Assembly: GCF_022095695.1 (NCBI RefSeq)
Contig: NZ_JAIFZM010000003.1
Location: forward strand, 248,001-312,000
Direction of reading: 5' to 3'
DNA: 64,000 nucleotides
Source: Oceanobacillus jordanicus
Lineage (GTDB): Bacteria; Bacillota; Bacilli; Bacillales; Amphibacillaceae
The position numbers were made by a program, and so were the translations under genes. This document shows, in pieces, positions 16,663 to 25,330 of this stretch (its first letter is position 1; each line of letters starts with the position of its first letter). The notes below the pieces were generated by a model. The model was not told where the DNA came from and made no database searches. It saw only the letters and a program-made list of their open reading frames with translations.

Positions 16663-17166
16663 TTAAAGATACTCTACAATTCTTCTCCATTCCTCTACTT
16701 TTCCTTCAAAGGTCTTTGTATATCGACCTGGAATAGGACTGGTTGAGGGAAGCTTTATGACATCAACGCCAGTTAATTGTTCCATCGGGAAATTACGCTT
16801 AAACGTGTCATATGCTTTTCCACCATTACAGGCAATAAGTTTAATAGAGGGAAATTGCTCTGTTAGTTCAATAATATTGTTTGGTTCCTCGTCCATAATA
16901 TTTGCATCTAAACTTCCTCTTCGATAACATTTCCCTATCGTGTCCCAAAGGGCAATACCTTTTTCTTTTACAAAGTCCAATTTTGCTTCATAATCTTGTA
17001 ATGGAGTTTGATGGAATAAAACGAAAAGAATGTTCCAGAAGTGATTTCTTGGATTCCCATAATATTCTTGTTTCTCAAGAGACTGCCCGCCAGGCATTGA
17101 ACCAAGGATAAGTACTCTCGGTTTCTCAGGCAAAACCGGCGTGAATGATGATAATTTTTCCTGCAT
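16663..17166 (-). CDS. Hypoxanthine/uracil DNA glycosylase (UDG superfamily, family 6 type)
   Basis: A base-excision repair enzyme, 167 residues. The motif GSMPGGQSL is followed by EYYGNPRNHFW, in which Asn of NPRN is the catalytic position of the hypoxanthine-DNA glycosylase (family 6) and related mismatch glycosylases. A second conserved loop LPSTSPIPGRY near residue 145 inserts into the DNA helix. The start at 17166 has GGAGG eight bases upstream; the ATG at 17181 has none. It is divergent from the oxidoreductase gene. Confidence 0.83.
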   Translation of the reverse strand: MQEKLSSFTPVLPEKPRVLILGSMPGGQSLEKQEYYGNPRNHFWNILFVLFHQTPLQDYEAKLDFVKEKGIALWDTIGKCYRRGSLDANIMDEEPNNIIELTEQFPSIKLIACNGGKAYDTFKRNFPMEQLTGVDVIKLPSTSPIPGRYTKTFEGKVEEWRRIVEYL

Positions 17167-17247
17167 ATGTCCAACCTCCATGCCTAAAATGATTGTTTTT
17201 CGGGAAATATTGATTGTAACACTATTATAAAGAAAGAAGGGTGCTAG

Positions 17248-18183
17248 ATGAAAGCAATTGTTATTAATGAATACGGATCCGCGGATAAACTAAAGGAAGA
17301 GACCCTTCCTATCCCCACACTAGAAGATAATCAAGTCTTAATGGAATTACATGCCACTTCCATTAACCCCATCGATTGGAAATTAAGAGAAGGGGCATTA
17401 AAAGAGGGGCTTCCCTTTGAATTCCCTATCATTCTCGGATGGGATGCAGCTGGAGTTGTAGCAAAAACAGGCAAAAACGTGAGCAATTTTAAAGAAGGTG
17501 ATCGAGTATTTGCTCGACCAGCAACAACAAGAAATGGAACGTACGCTGAATTTACTGCTGTGGAAGAAGACCTTCTTGCCAAAATCCCAGACAATATTCC
17601 GTTCGAAGAGGCTGCTGCTGTTCCTTTGGCTGGATTAACCGCATGGCAGTGTTTGGTAGACTTTGGTGGAATAAAAAAGGGAGATAAAGTGCTTATACAT
17701 GCAGGATCAGGCGGAGTCGGTAGCTATGCCATTCAATTTGCCAAACATTTTGGGGCATATGTAGCTACTACAGCAAGTGGTAAAAATGAATCCTTTGTAA
17801 AAGAGCTTGGTGCAGATCAATTTATTAATTACAAAGACACCGATTTCACCGAAGTACTAGAGGATTTTGATATTGTTGTGGACACAATTGGTGGAGAAGT
17901 ACAGGAAAAAAGCTTTCAGGTTCTTAAAGAAGGTGGAAAACTCGTATCAATTGTGCAACAACCAAATGAAAAACTTGCGAAAGAAAAAAATATTAAAGCG
18001 GAATCTATATGGTTAAGAGAGAATGGAGAACAACTTGAAGAAATTGCCCAACTGCTTGAATCAGGAGAAGTCGTTTCCAAGGTAGGTCAAACCTTCCCTC
18101 TTACAGAAGAAGGGGTAAAAGAAGCCCATAAACTCAGTGAAACCCATCATGCAAGGGGAAAGATCGTTATTAATATAAGATGA
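17248..18183 (+). CDS. Zinc-free medium-chain quinone oxidoreductase (NADPH)
   Basis: A 311-residue member of the zinc-independent MDR family (quinone oxidoreductase / enone reductase). Seen: GroES-like N-terminal half, GWDAAGVVAKTG, and the NADPH-binding loop AGSGGVGSYAIQFAKH near residue 150; no zinc-ligand cysteines. AGAAGGG precedes the ATG. It probably reduces quinones or reactive enones. The 3' end abuts the two-hairpin repeat, whose first hairpin serves as its terminator. Confidence 0.88.
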   Translation: MKAIVINEYGSADKLKEETLPIPTLEDNQVLMELHATSINPIDWKLREGALKEGLPFEFPIILGWDAAGVVAKTGKNVSNFKEGDRVFARPATTRNGTYAEFTAVEEDLLAKIPDNIPFEEAAAVPLAGLTAWQCLVDFGGIKKGDKVLIHAGSGGVGSYAIQFAKHFGAYVATTASGKNESFVKELGADQFINYKDTDFTEVLEDFDIVVDTIGGEVQEKSFQVLKEGGKLVSIVQQPNEKLAKEKNIKAESIWLRENGEQLEEIAQLLESGEVVSKVGQTFPLTEEGVKEAHKLSETHHARGKIVINIR

Positions 18184-18185
18184 AA

Positions 18186-18316
18186 CTAACAATCAGTGGG
18201 GGTTTTCCTTCTTCCCCACTGATTGTTAGTTGATCGAATCGGGGTGTTAACGTCTGTTTACTCCCACTTAAAACTTCATGTTTTGAAGTGGGAGTCTTAC
18301 GGACGGTTGCACCCTG
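18186..18316. repeat. Two-hairpin dispersed repeat, copy 1
   Basis: Immediately after a stop codon lies a 16-base perfect stem (CTAACAATCAGTGGGG, 18186-18201, with 18214-18229), then a second, larger hairpin from 18240 to 18316 whose outer arms GGGGTGTTAACGTCTG and ACGGACGGTTGCACCC enclose CTCCCACTT / AAGTGGGAG. A second copy with the same order and orientation is at 27102-27239. Confidence 0.9.
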
Positions 18317-18330
18317 AAATTTTTATGTAA

Positions 18331-18561
18331 CTATACAAATAAACCTACAACTACGACCGCTACAAGAATAATAATGCCTACTATTAGGGGAGCTCTTTTA
18401 TTAAAGAAGGACATTTTTTCTAGGAAGTAAATGACTCCAATTGTAACAAGTCCCCCCACAAGATATGCTGTAATTGTGCTTAAGTACATGTCTAAGAAAG
18501 GCACACCGAACAATAGCATTTCATAAAGTACGATAAAAGTAAGTATAGTCTTCCATTTCAT
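18331..18561 (-). CDS. Small membrane protein, function unknown
   Basis: A 76-residue protein with three predicted membrane helices (about 5-25, 30-48, 56-75) and short basic loops. The ATG at 18561 is the likely start (MKWKTILTFIV); the longer frame starts at a TTG without a good ribosome site. I do not recognise a family. It lies between the two-hairpin repeat and a lipoprotein gene. Confidence 0.6.
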   Translation of the reverse strand: MKWKTILTFIVLYEMLLFGVPFLDMYLSTITAYLVGGLVTIGVIYFLEKMSFFNKRAPLIVGIIILVAVVVVGLFV

Positions 18562-18691
18562 AAAACAGGTAAACCCCTTCTGCAAAAAGTTAGAAATTAT
18601 AATATTCCATTATAATCTTCGACTATAAACCTAATTTTAATGGTGGTTAACAACTTTTTATACAGGGAAGACTCGGTATTAATCTATTTAA

Positions 18692-19174
18692 CTAGGAAAT
18701 ATTGTTTTCATCTGCATGATATAGATCAATCCGTTCACGCAAATCTTTCTTCTTTTCTAAATCATGCCATTTCAGCACAAGGTAGACCTTTTTGATATCC
18801 TCTAGTGTTATTGGGTTTCCCTCCTGGTCTACATAACTATCTCCCGTTATTTTACCAGTGTTTTCAACTGCAATATTAATGATTTTACCAGTCCGATCTA
18901 TCTTTTGAATAACTTGGTCTACATCTCCAATAACCGCTCGAACCTCGATATCAAACGAATTCGTCATAAAGCTATCTACGTCTTTCATATCAAGAAATCC
19001 GTTTCCTGCGATAAACGAGTCTTCTGATATTTCTATTTCATATCCCTTAACTCTCCAGTGCTGGCCTTCCCCTACTAATGATAAGTAATAATCTTTTAGA
19101 TTTTCATTATCATCAATACACCCAGCAACAATAAACAAAGAAAGGAATATTGGTATGAACACCAGTTTCCGCAT
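18692..19174 (-). CDS. Lipoprotein, function unknown
   Basis: A 160-residue exported lipoprotein. From the ATG at 19174 (GGGGGAAG upstream) there is a signal peptide MRKLVFIPIFLSLFIVAGC with lipobox VAGC, then an acidic domain of beta character ending in a helix. The longer frame from 19225 is rejected because it places 17 hydrophilic residues before the signal. No known domain recognised. It is eight bases from the stop of the next gene upstream if the long frame is used, so the two are probably co-transcribed. Confidence 0.75.
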   Translation of the reverse strand: MRKLVFIPIFLSLFIVAGCIDDNENLKDYYLSLVGEGQHWRVKGYEIEISEDSFIAGNGFLDMKDVDSFMTNSFDIEVRAVIGDVDQVIQKIDRTGKIINIAVENTGKITGDSYVDQEGNPITLEDIKKVYLVLKWHDLEKKKDLRERIDLYHADENNIS

Positions 19175-19233
19175 TATCTTCCCCCTTACACTCAGCTTTC
19201 TTTTCCCTATTAAATTTAAACGCATTGTCTCCC

Positions 19234-19626
19234 TTATTCACCACGCTGCTTACTTCGTTTCTTCCATAACGGCGATTCTTTCAGCTTATGCCAAAGTAGT
19301 AAGCTATATTTCTTGATTGCTTTTCCAAAATAATGCCATACAAATAAACCGAGCCAAAAAAATAAATAAACATAGCATAAGAGGAGGATAATAGCGGTAA
19401 AACGACCTTCACCAATTTGATGAAATAGATGCTCCAACTCACTACGATTCGCTGCTCGACCAACCGTATACAAGAAAGAAAATAACGGTGCGCCGATAGA
19501 TAAAATAATGGTCATATAAGCAAATGGGATAAGCCTGTCCCTTGCATTACTAATAATAGCGGTTATAAGTGCAGTCATAATAAAAATACCATAGATAATC
19601 AAAAAGCTACTGGGAAGTGTCTCCAT
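19234..19626 (-). CDS. Membrane protein, function unknown
   Basis: A 130-residue protein with three membrane helices (about 8-25, 35-55, 78-100) and a strongly basic cytoplasmic tail (WKKRSKQRGE). No family recognised. It is upstream of, and in the same direction as, the lipoprotein gene, with which it probably forms a two-gene unit. Confidence 0.7.
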   Translation of the reverse strand: METLPSSFLIIYGIFIMTALITAIISNARDRLIPFAYMTIILSIGAPLFSFLYTVGRAANRSELEHLFHQIGEGRFTAIILLLCYVYLFFWLGLFVWHYFGKAIKKYSLLLWHKLKESPLWKKRSKQRGE

Positions 19627-19677
19627 TCACATTCACTCCTTTAACCTTTAAAAGCTTTGTTTCCGATGCCATCTATT

Positions 19678-20664
19678 TTATGATTCCCAGTCCTTCGACA
19701 TGCCCATTCTATCCGTCTTTAACTGCAAGATAAATAGTTCTAAAGCTGTCTCGTCAATCCAGTTGGTGCCCCAGACATCTCTGTTTTGCAGCATTGTACC
19801 AAGTAACCAAATCCTTCTTGTTGTAATGAACAATGGCAAAGCCTTTTTATTTTCTTCACCCAGCGAATACTCCTGCTCATAGCCTTGCAAGAAGGTATTC
19901 CAGCATTCCTTTTCCTCTTGCTTGTAATTATGAAGGAGATTCCACCAGGCTACCGCCACATCATATGCACGGTAGCCAATCGCACAGCTATCAAAATCAA
20001 AGACTTGAAGTGCCCCTTTATATAAATGCATATTATGGTTATGGAAATCACCATGACAGAAACCTGTTTCTAAATTGGCTGTTTCCAATTTTTCTTTTAT
20101 ATACCTTACTGTTTCATTCAACACTTCGACTGCCGTCTCTCCTAAATACCGCTTTAGAATCGGACGAATAAAGCTAGCTGGCTCATCTAGTAAGTGTGTT
20201 AAATCAATTGAATAACCACGTTTATGTTCACTAGTGAATCCATTAGACAATCGATGAAGTCTACCTAGAGATTTTCCAATAAGATATGTATTTTCCGGAT
20301 TAATAGCAGGTCTTTCTCCCTCCGCAAAAGAAAACAACACACCGTAGCGGTCTCCTTCGGGGGCTACTATTTTCTTTACACAAAGACCACCTGTTTCCTG
20401 CACAGGTCCTACTGCCTCATATCCCTTATTCTTTAAGTGTAAAATGGCATCCAACTCAAATTTAATTGCAGCTTCATTTCTCCAGCCGTGGCGATAAATT
20501 CGATACGCATAGAAAGATTCTTTACCCACCACTTTATATGTATCATTTAGCCCTCTCGTTAAAAAGCGTACATCCTTGATTTTTTCAGCAACCTGGCTCT
20601 GCGCAAGGTCAAAAATACTGTCTTCGTCAATCAAAGCATGTTTCACGTTTACTTCTTCTACCAT
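19678..20664 (-). CDS. Phosphotransferase of the aminoglycoside/choline kinase fold
   Basis: A kinase-like protein of 328 residues. The catalytic loop is CHGDFHNHNMH (His-Gly-Asp with the metal-binding Asn) and the DFG-equivalent is QVFDFDSCAIGYRAYD; the N-lobe has YAYRIYRHGWR with the ATP-binding lysine region. Substrate is unknown; homoserine, choline, methylthioribose and antibiotics are all used by relatives. GAGGTGG eight bases upstream marks the ATG at 20664. Confidence 0.82.
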   Translation of the reverse strand: MVEEVNVKHALIDEDSIFDLAQSQVAEKIKDVRFLTRGLNDTYKVVGKESFYAYRIYRHGWRNEAAIKFELDAILHLKNKGYEAVGPVQETGGLCVKKIVAPEGDRYGVLFSFAEGERPAINPENTYLIGKSLGRLHRLSNGFTSEHKRGYSIDLTHLLDEPASFIRPILKRYLGETAVEVLNETVRYIKEKLETANLETGFCHGDFHNHNMHLYKGALQVFDFDSCAIGYRAYDVAVAWWNLLHNYKQEEKECWNTFLQGYEQEYSLGEENKKALPLFITTRRIWLLGTMLQNRDVWGTNWIDETALELFILQLKTDRMGMSKDWES

Positions 20665-20812
20665 TTTCCTATCCACCTCAAAATTATACTCGCACCTATA
20701 GTATTAATTCGTCATATTTTTCCATAATCCTGCTTTACCTATTTTCATTTTACTTTCATAATATTATGTTATTTTTGTACCTATTTGTTATGATGATGAA
20801 GAGGTGATGAGA

Positions 20813-21760
20813 ATGAAAGCAATTATTATTGGTATTCTATCTGCATTATTCTTTTCTGTAACGTTTATTTTGAACCGATCGATGGAGCTTGATGGCGGAA
20901 GTTGGGCATGGAGTGCTTCATTACGATTTATGTTCATGCTACCACTCTTACTTATTATCGTAGGATACCAACGCAATGTAAAACCCGTCATACAGCATAT
21001 CATTAAAAAACCGGGGCCCTGGCTTTTATGGAGTTTTGTTGGTTTTGGATTGTTTTATGCCCCACTAACCTTTGCGACCATTTATGGACCAGGCTGGCTT
21101 GTAGCGGCTACATTCCAACTAACGATTGTTGCCGGCTCTTTCCTTGTACCGATACTTAATAAGCATACAAAACAAAGGATACCAGTTCAATCTGTGCTTA
21201 TTTCCTTCATTATACTGAGTGGTGTATTGCTCATGCAATTAGAACATGCAAGTGTTGTCCCACTAACAAGTGTTCTTCTATGTGTTCTCCCTCTTCTTAT
21301 ATCAGCGATTGCATATCCATTGGGAAACCGTAAAATGATGCAGCATGTAAATGGAGAGCTTAACACCTTTCAGCGAATTCTAGGTATGACCATCATGTCC
21401 ATGCCGTTTTGGATTCTTGTATCTATTTATGGTTTCCTGTCACATGGACTTCCAGAAGTGACACAAATAACCCAAACATTTATTGTTGCTATTTTTTCTG
21501 GGGTGATTGCTACAGCATTATTCTTCTATGCCACTGAGCTTGTACGAAATGATAATGAGAAACTGGCTGGGGTGGAGGCAACGCAATCAGGCGAAGTGGT
21601 GTTTGCGCTATTTGGTGAAATGCTACTACTTCATGCAGCATTGCCAAGTATAATGTCCTTTGTCGGGATCTTCCTAGTCATTATCGGCATGGTACTTCAT
21701 AGCCTCGTGACCGTAATTGGAAACCGCAAGAAGCATCCGATCATCAAACAAGCACAATAA
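20813..21760 (+). CDS. EmrE-like DMT-superfamily efflux transporter
   Basis: A ten-helix drug/metabolite transporter, 315 residues from the ATG at 20813 (GAGGTG six bases upstream; the GTG at 20804 lies in the ribosome site). The N-terminal FSVTFILNRSMELDGGSWAWSASLRF and the second-half GVEATQSGEVVFALFGEM match the PF13536 multidrug-resistance branch rather than classic EamA. It shares a terminator with the convergent DHA2 exporter. Confidence 0.82.
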   Translation: MKAIIIGILSALFFSVTFILNRSMELDGGSWAWSASLRFMFMLPLLLIIVGYQRNVKPVIQHIIKKPGPWLLWSFVGFGLFYAPLTFATIYGPGWLVAATFQLTIVAGSFLVPILNKHTKQRIPVQSVLISFIILSGVLLMQLEHASVVPLTSVLLCVLPLLISAIAYPLGNRKMMQHVNGELNTFQRILGMTIMSMPFWILVSIYGFLSHGLPEVTQITQTFIVAIFSGVIATALFFYATELVRNDNEKLAGVEATQSGEVVFALFGEMLLLHAALPSIMSFVGIFLVIIGMVLHSLVTVIGNRKKHPIIKQAQ

Positions 21761-21774
21761 TACTATTCAATAAA

Positions 21775-21816
21775 AAAGCATAAAGGGTCTCCACAGGGGA
21801 GGGTCCTTTATGCTTT
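21775..21816. terminator. Bidirectional terminator between DMT and DHA2 transporter genes
   Basis: AAAGCATAAAGG pairs with CCTTTATGCTTT, with A/T runs on both sides, so it serves the convergent genes ending at 21760 and 21808. Confidence 0.88.
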
Positions 21817-23244
21817 GTTTGGTTGCTGTTGTTTCACTCGTTCACGATCTTCAGTAGGTGTGGTTCCTTTAATAAAAAATGCAATGACAAGTGCAATAGT
21901 GGATATTACGGTCGTTACATAGAATGCAGTATTAACTCCATTCACCATCTCGCTAGCTGAAGAAGCATCACCAGTAGATGCTGTCATAACTGTAACCAAT
22001 ATTGCTGTACCAATAGAAGCTGCCACCTGGCGCATTGTATTGGTCATGGCAGAACCATGTGGTATTAAGCGATTTGGCAAGCGATTGAGTCCAGCAGTAG
22101 TAGCCGGCATCATAATCATGGAGACACCAAACATTCTAAAAGCAAAGACAATGGTAATATAAGTTAGTGTTGTATCTGGCGTTAATCTTGTATAAAGGAA
22201 AGAAGTTACTGTTAATAAAGTCAGGCCAATAATAACCAAGTACCTCGCCCCGAACTTATCAAAAATCCTCCCATTAATTGGTGACATGATACCCATGATC
22301 ACTGCTCCTGGTAAGATCATCATTCCCGAATCTAAAGCGGAAAATCCAGCCATATTCTGCATGTAGATAGGCAAAATGGTTTCAGCTCCGATTAACCCAA
22401 TAAATGCTATCATACCAATAACCGTTGTTATAGTGAAAATTTTATCCTGAAAAACACGGAACTCTAAGATTGGTTGCACCAACTTGAATTGTCTTAAGAT
22501 AAAAGTGGTTAACGATATCGCTCCTATAACTATTGCGGAGATAACGAAAACATTGGACCATCCATAATCTCCCGCACTACTGAATCCATAAAGTAAGCCG
22601 CCGAAACCTAGTGTCGATAGAATGATAGAACTAATATCAACTTTAGGATAGGTACGCTTCGTTATATTTCGCATCACAAAGTAAGCAATAATGACATCTA
22701 TAATAGCAAGTGGCAAAATAATATAAAATAAAGCTCTCCATGGATAATGCTCAACGAGCCAACCAGAGATCACCGGACCGAGCGCTGGTGCAAAAGCAAT
22801 CACAAGCCCTACCGTTCCCATTGCTGACCCTCTTTTTTCAATAGGGAAAATCAATAAAAAGATAGTCATCATAAGTGGCATCATAATACCGGCTCCAGCA
22901 GCCTGAATTACTCTTCCCACCATTAATATGGCAAAGTTTGGTGAAATGGCACATATTAATGTTCCGACTACGAAGGTGATCATCGCAGTAAGGAATAACT
23001 TCCTTGTAGTAAATGTTTCAATCAAAAAAGCTGTAATCGGGATCATAATCCCATTTACTAGCATAAAGATGGTCGTTACCCATTGTGCCGTATTTTCGGT
23101 AAGATTTAAATCTTCCATTATATGTGGAATAACGGTTGCCAACAAAGTCTGGTTTAATATCGCCAAAAACGCGCCACCTATTAAGACAGCAACGATTGGA
23201 AGCTTGTTAATTTTGTGTACATCTTTTATTTCTTCATTTCTCAA
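21808..23244 (-). CDS. DHA2-family (14-helix) drug exporter, paralogue 1
   Basis: A proton-driven MFS exporter of the EmrB/QacA type, 478 residues with 14 predicted helices. Family motifs: LNQTLLATVIPHIMEDL in helix 1, the helix 5 antiporter motif with GPVISGWLVEHYPWR, and MTNTMRQVAASIGTAILV late in the chain. It is closely similar along its length to the proteins at 54568-56001 and 60172-61710. Promoter candidate at 23295-23323. Confidence 0.9.
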   Translation of the reverse strand: MRNEEIKDVHKINKLPIVAVLIGGAFLAILNQTLLATVIPHIMEDLNLTENTAQWVTTIFMLVNGIMIPITAFLIETFTTRKLFLTAMITFVVGTLICAISPNFAILMVGRVIQAAGAGIMMPLMMTIFLLIFPIEKRGSAMGTVGLVIAFAPALGPVISGWLVEHYPWRALFYIILPLAIIDVIIAYFVMRNITKRTYPKVDISSIILSTLGFGGLLYGFSSAGDYGWSNVFVISAIVIGAISLTTFILRQFKLVQPILEFRVFQDKIFTITTVIGMIAFIGLIGAETILPIYMQNMAGFSALDSGMMILPGAVIMGIMSPINGRIFDKFGARYLVIIGLTLLTVTSFLYTRLTPDTTLTYITIVFAFRMFGVSMIMMPATTAGLNRLPNRLIPHGSAMTNTMRQVAASIGTAILVTVMTASTGDASSASEMVNGVNTAFYVTTVISTIALVIAFFIKGTTPTEDRERVKQQQPNKA

Positions 23245-23294
23245 TCAATCATCTCCTAAAACGCCAACGTGAATTATTCTCTGCGTATTAGTGA

Positions 23295-23323
23295 ATTATA
23301 TGGAAGTTATTATAGATAGTCAA
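23295..23323 (-). promoter_or_regulatory. Promoter of DHA2 exporter 1 with flanking direct repeats
   Basis: Minus-strand TTGACT (23318-23323), 17-base spacer, perfect TATAAT (23295-23300). GTGAATTAT occurs twice on the plus strand, about 21 bp apart, at about 23270 and 23291, over and just downstream of the -10; these could be a repressor site. Confidence 0.65.
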
Positions 23324-23436
23324 TTTTCTAGATTAGTATGTTAATATCCCCATGAAAAGCAGCATTCCTACGTGCACAGAAGCATTGCAGCCACTTAAAG
23401 GAATCGCCGAAGTATTATCCGAGGTGCCATATACTC

Positions 23437-24645
23437 CTAGCCTAAAGTTCCGCGGTGAGACCTTCTGATATACACCATCCAGGTAACTCCTAAAGTTATT
23501 AGTAATAAGCCAGATACATAATAAATCAGTTTAATACCATATAGATCAATCACCGTAAATGCTAATAATGGCCCCATGGCTGCCCCAACATCCACGACTA
23601 TCGTATGCGCAGTCATCACTTTAACTTGATCCGTCTGGGAAGCTGCACTTGCTGCTAAAGTATCCGTTGTGGTAACGAAAATAGTGGAGAGAAATTGAAA
23701 AAATAATAGACTAATTATTAGTCCTGCCATTACGTGTACGTTTACGAAAACATAAAACATGACGCCTCCCATAAACAATGGTACCAATAAAATTTTAGGA
23801 GCCGTTTTTATACTATCCATTATTTTTCCAATCCTTGGAGCCAAAAATGGATCCCAACCCCAGCGTATTGCTTGAATAATACCGGCTAAAGTCGCTGCAC
23901 CAATTGTTATTTCTGCAATATCCCAATTGTTGTCATACGTTTCTTCAATTAAGATACTTAATGTAGAAGAAAACAGGCCAAAGACAATAAAGCCCATAAC
24001 CATTCCTGTCAGAAGAATTAGACCAACATAAGAATTAAGCCACTTTTTTCTTTCCTTGTTTCTGTCTCCGGCATCTTTTTCCTCCTTTCTTGAGATAGGA
24101 ACAAAGTAAAATACCGCTGGCAGAGCTAGTAATCCTGTGATAGAAAATAAGATTGTAACAAACAAAATAGATGTCTGATCAACTAACAGTCCACCTGCAA
24201 GCATACCAATTAAACCACCAATGCCCCACAGCCCATTATATAAGCCTACATAATTCCCCCTATTTTCATCCGTCGTTACTTCAATGACTGTTAGGAAACC
24301 ACCAAGCCTTAACAAGGACCAGGCAACTCCCCACAAGATACGCATAAGTAAGAGCAGCCAAAATTCTTTAAATAACCCATAGCCAGCAGTTGTGATGATG
24401 GCAATGATTAATGCTATCCATACACCTGTACGAAGTTGGAATCGCTGATAGAACATACCGACTAATGGATTGACCGGCAATCGAATAAACCTATTAATCG
24501 ATAGTAAAAGGCCAATTTGCCAGATTGAAGTTAACCCAAAATCTTGCCAATAAACAGGTAAAACAATAAACAGCATAGCATCTCCTAATAAAGCGACAGC
24601 TGTAATTAGAGCAATTGCAATTACTTTCTTTTTATCTGCATTCAT
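23437..24645 (-). CDS. MFS transporter, 12-helix
   Basis: A 402-residue major-facilitator protein with 12 helices and a central cytoplasmic loop rich in Lys/Glu (SRKEEKDAGDRNKERKKW). Motif A-like sequence RFIRLPVNPLVGMFYQRF lies between helices 2 and 3. Its ATG overlaps the stop of the Ham1-like gene (ATGA), so they are co-translated. Across a short gap lies an SgrR-like regulator, which in enterobacteria controls the sugar-efflux MFS SetA; a similar sugar or metabolite efflux role is possible. Confidence 0.8.
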   Translation of the reverse strand: MNADKKKVIAIALITAVALLGDAMLFIVLPVYWQDFGLTSIWQIGLLLSINRFIRLPVNPLVGMFYQRFQLRTGVWIALIIAIITTAGYGLFKEFWLLLLMRILWGVAWSLLRLGGFLTVIEVTTDENRGNYVGLYNGLWGIGGLIGMLAGGLLVDQTSILFVTILFSITGLLALPAVFYFVPISRKEEKDAGDRNKERKKWLNSYVGLILLTGMVMGFIVFGLFSSTLSILIEETYDNNWDIAEITIGAATLAGIIQAIRWGWDPFLAPRIGKIMDSIKTAPKILLVPLFMGGVMFYVFVNVHVMAGLIISLLFFQFLSTIFVTTTDTLAASAASQTDQVKVMTAHTIVVDVGAAMGPLLAFTVIDLYGIKLIYYVSGLLLITLGVTWMVYIRRSHRGTLG

Positions 24646-25250
24646 GTTGTCTTCCTTTCCAACCAGTCTATAATAAGCTGCTTTGCCTGGAACAAAGCAA
24701 TCTGTCTATGGTCATAAGGTGAGATGGTATGCTCCAATTGCTCTGTTAACACCTTGTCATTACTTAATAAAAAAATATCACCGTACCCTTTTAATCTACT
24801 CGGGATATCCTTTGCAATCCAACCATCCATAGTCCCTTGACTGTGCAAGACTTTTCCATCTGGGAATGCTAAAGCTACCACACTGATAAATTGAGCAGTC
24901 CGCTTACTTAATGGAACCCCTTTTAGCCTATCCATTAGTAGTTGAGCGCGATCCGCATCACTTCCGTGAGAAAAACGTGCTGTTTTCACTCCGGGAAATC
25001 CTTCTAATGCATCAATTGTTAGACCAGAATCTTCTCCTACTATAATGTCGTTTGGGTAATATCTCTTTACCGTTTCTATTTTTAGTCGTGCATTTCCTTT
25101 AAAGGTAATGGCTGTTTCCTCCACATCCTCCATATCTTTTGATAATGAAGTGATTTCTAATGGGACTTCCTTTAAAACCATTTGAATTTGTTCCAGTTTT
25201 ACTTTATTCCATGTCGCAACAACAATTTTGATCCCTATCACCCCCTGCAT
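24642..25250 (-). CDS. Ham1/RdgB-like non-canonical purine NTP pyrophosphatase
   Basis: A house-cleaning enzyme that would hydrolyse XTP/ITP to monophosphates; about 196-202 residues. Family signatures: IVVATWNKVKLEQI at the N-terminus (canonical ATxNxxK), GEDSGLTIDALEGFPGVKTARF in the middle, and SPYDHRQIALFQA, replacing the usual SHR region, near the end. The start is unclear: the ATG at 25250 has no ribosome site, whereas GGGGG lies eight bases before an ATC at 25232 that corresponds to the usual Met of the family. It is followed by, and overlaps, the MFS gene. Confidence 0.8.
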   Translation of the reverse strand: MQGVIGIKIVVATWNKVKLEQIQMVLKEVPLEITSLSKDMEDVEETAITFKGNARLKIETVKRYYPNDIIVGEDSGLTIDALEGFPGVKTARFSHGSDADRAQLLMDRLKGVPLSKRTAQFISVVALAFPDGKVLHSQGTMDGWIAKDIPSRLKGYGDIFLLSNDKVLTEQLEHTISPYDHRQIALFQAKQLIIDWLERKTT

Positions 25251-25330
25251 TTATTGTAACTTTAGAAAGGAGGAAAAAAAGTGTATACTTGATCTAATTA
25301 AATTTCCCCTTTTATTGGAGGTTGGCTTAG

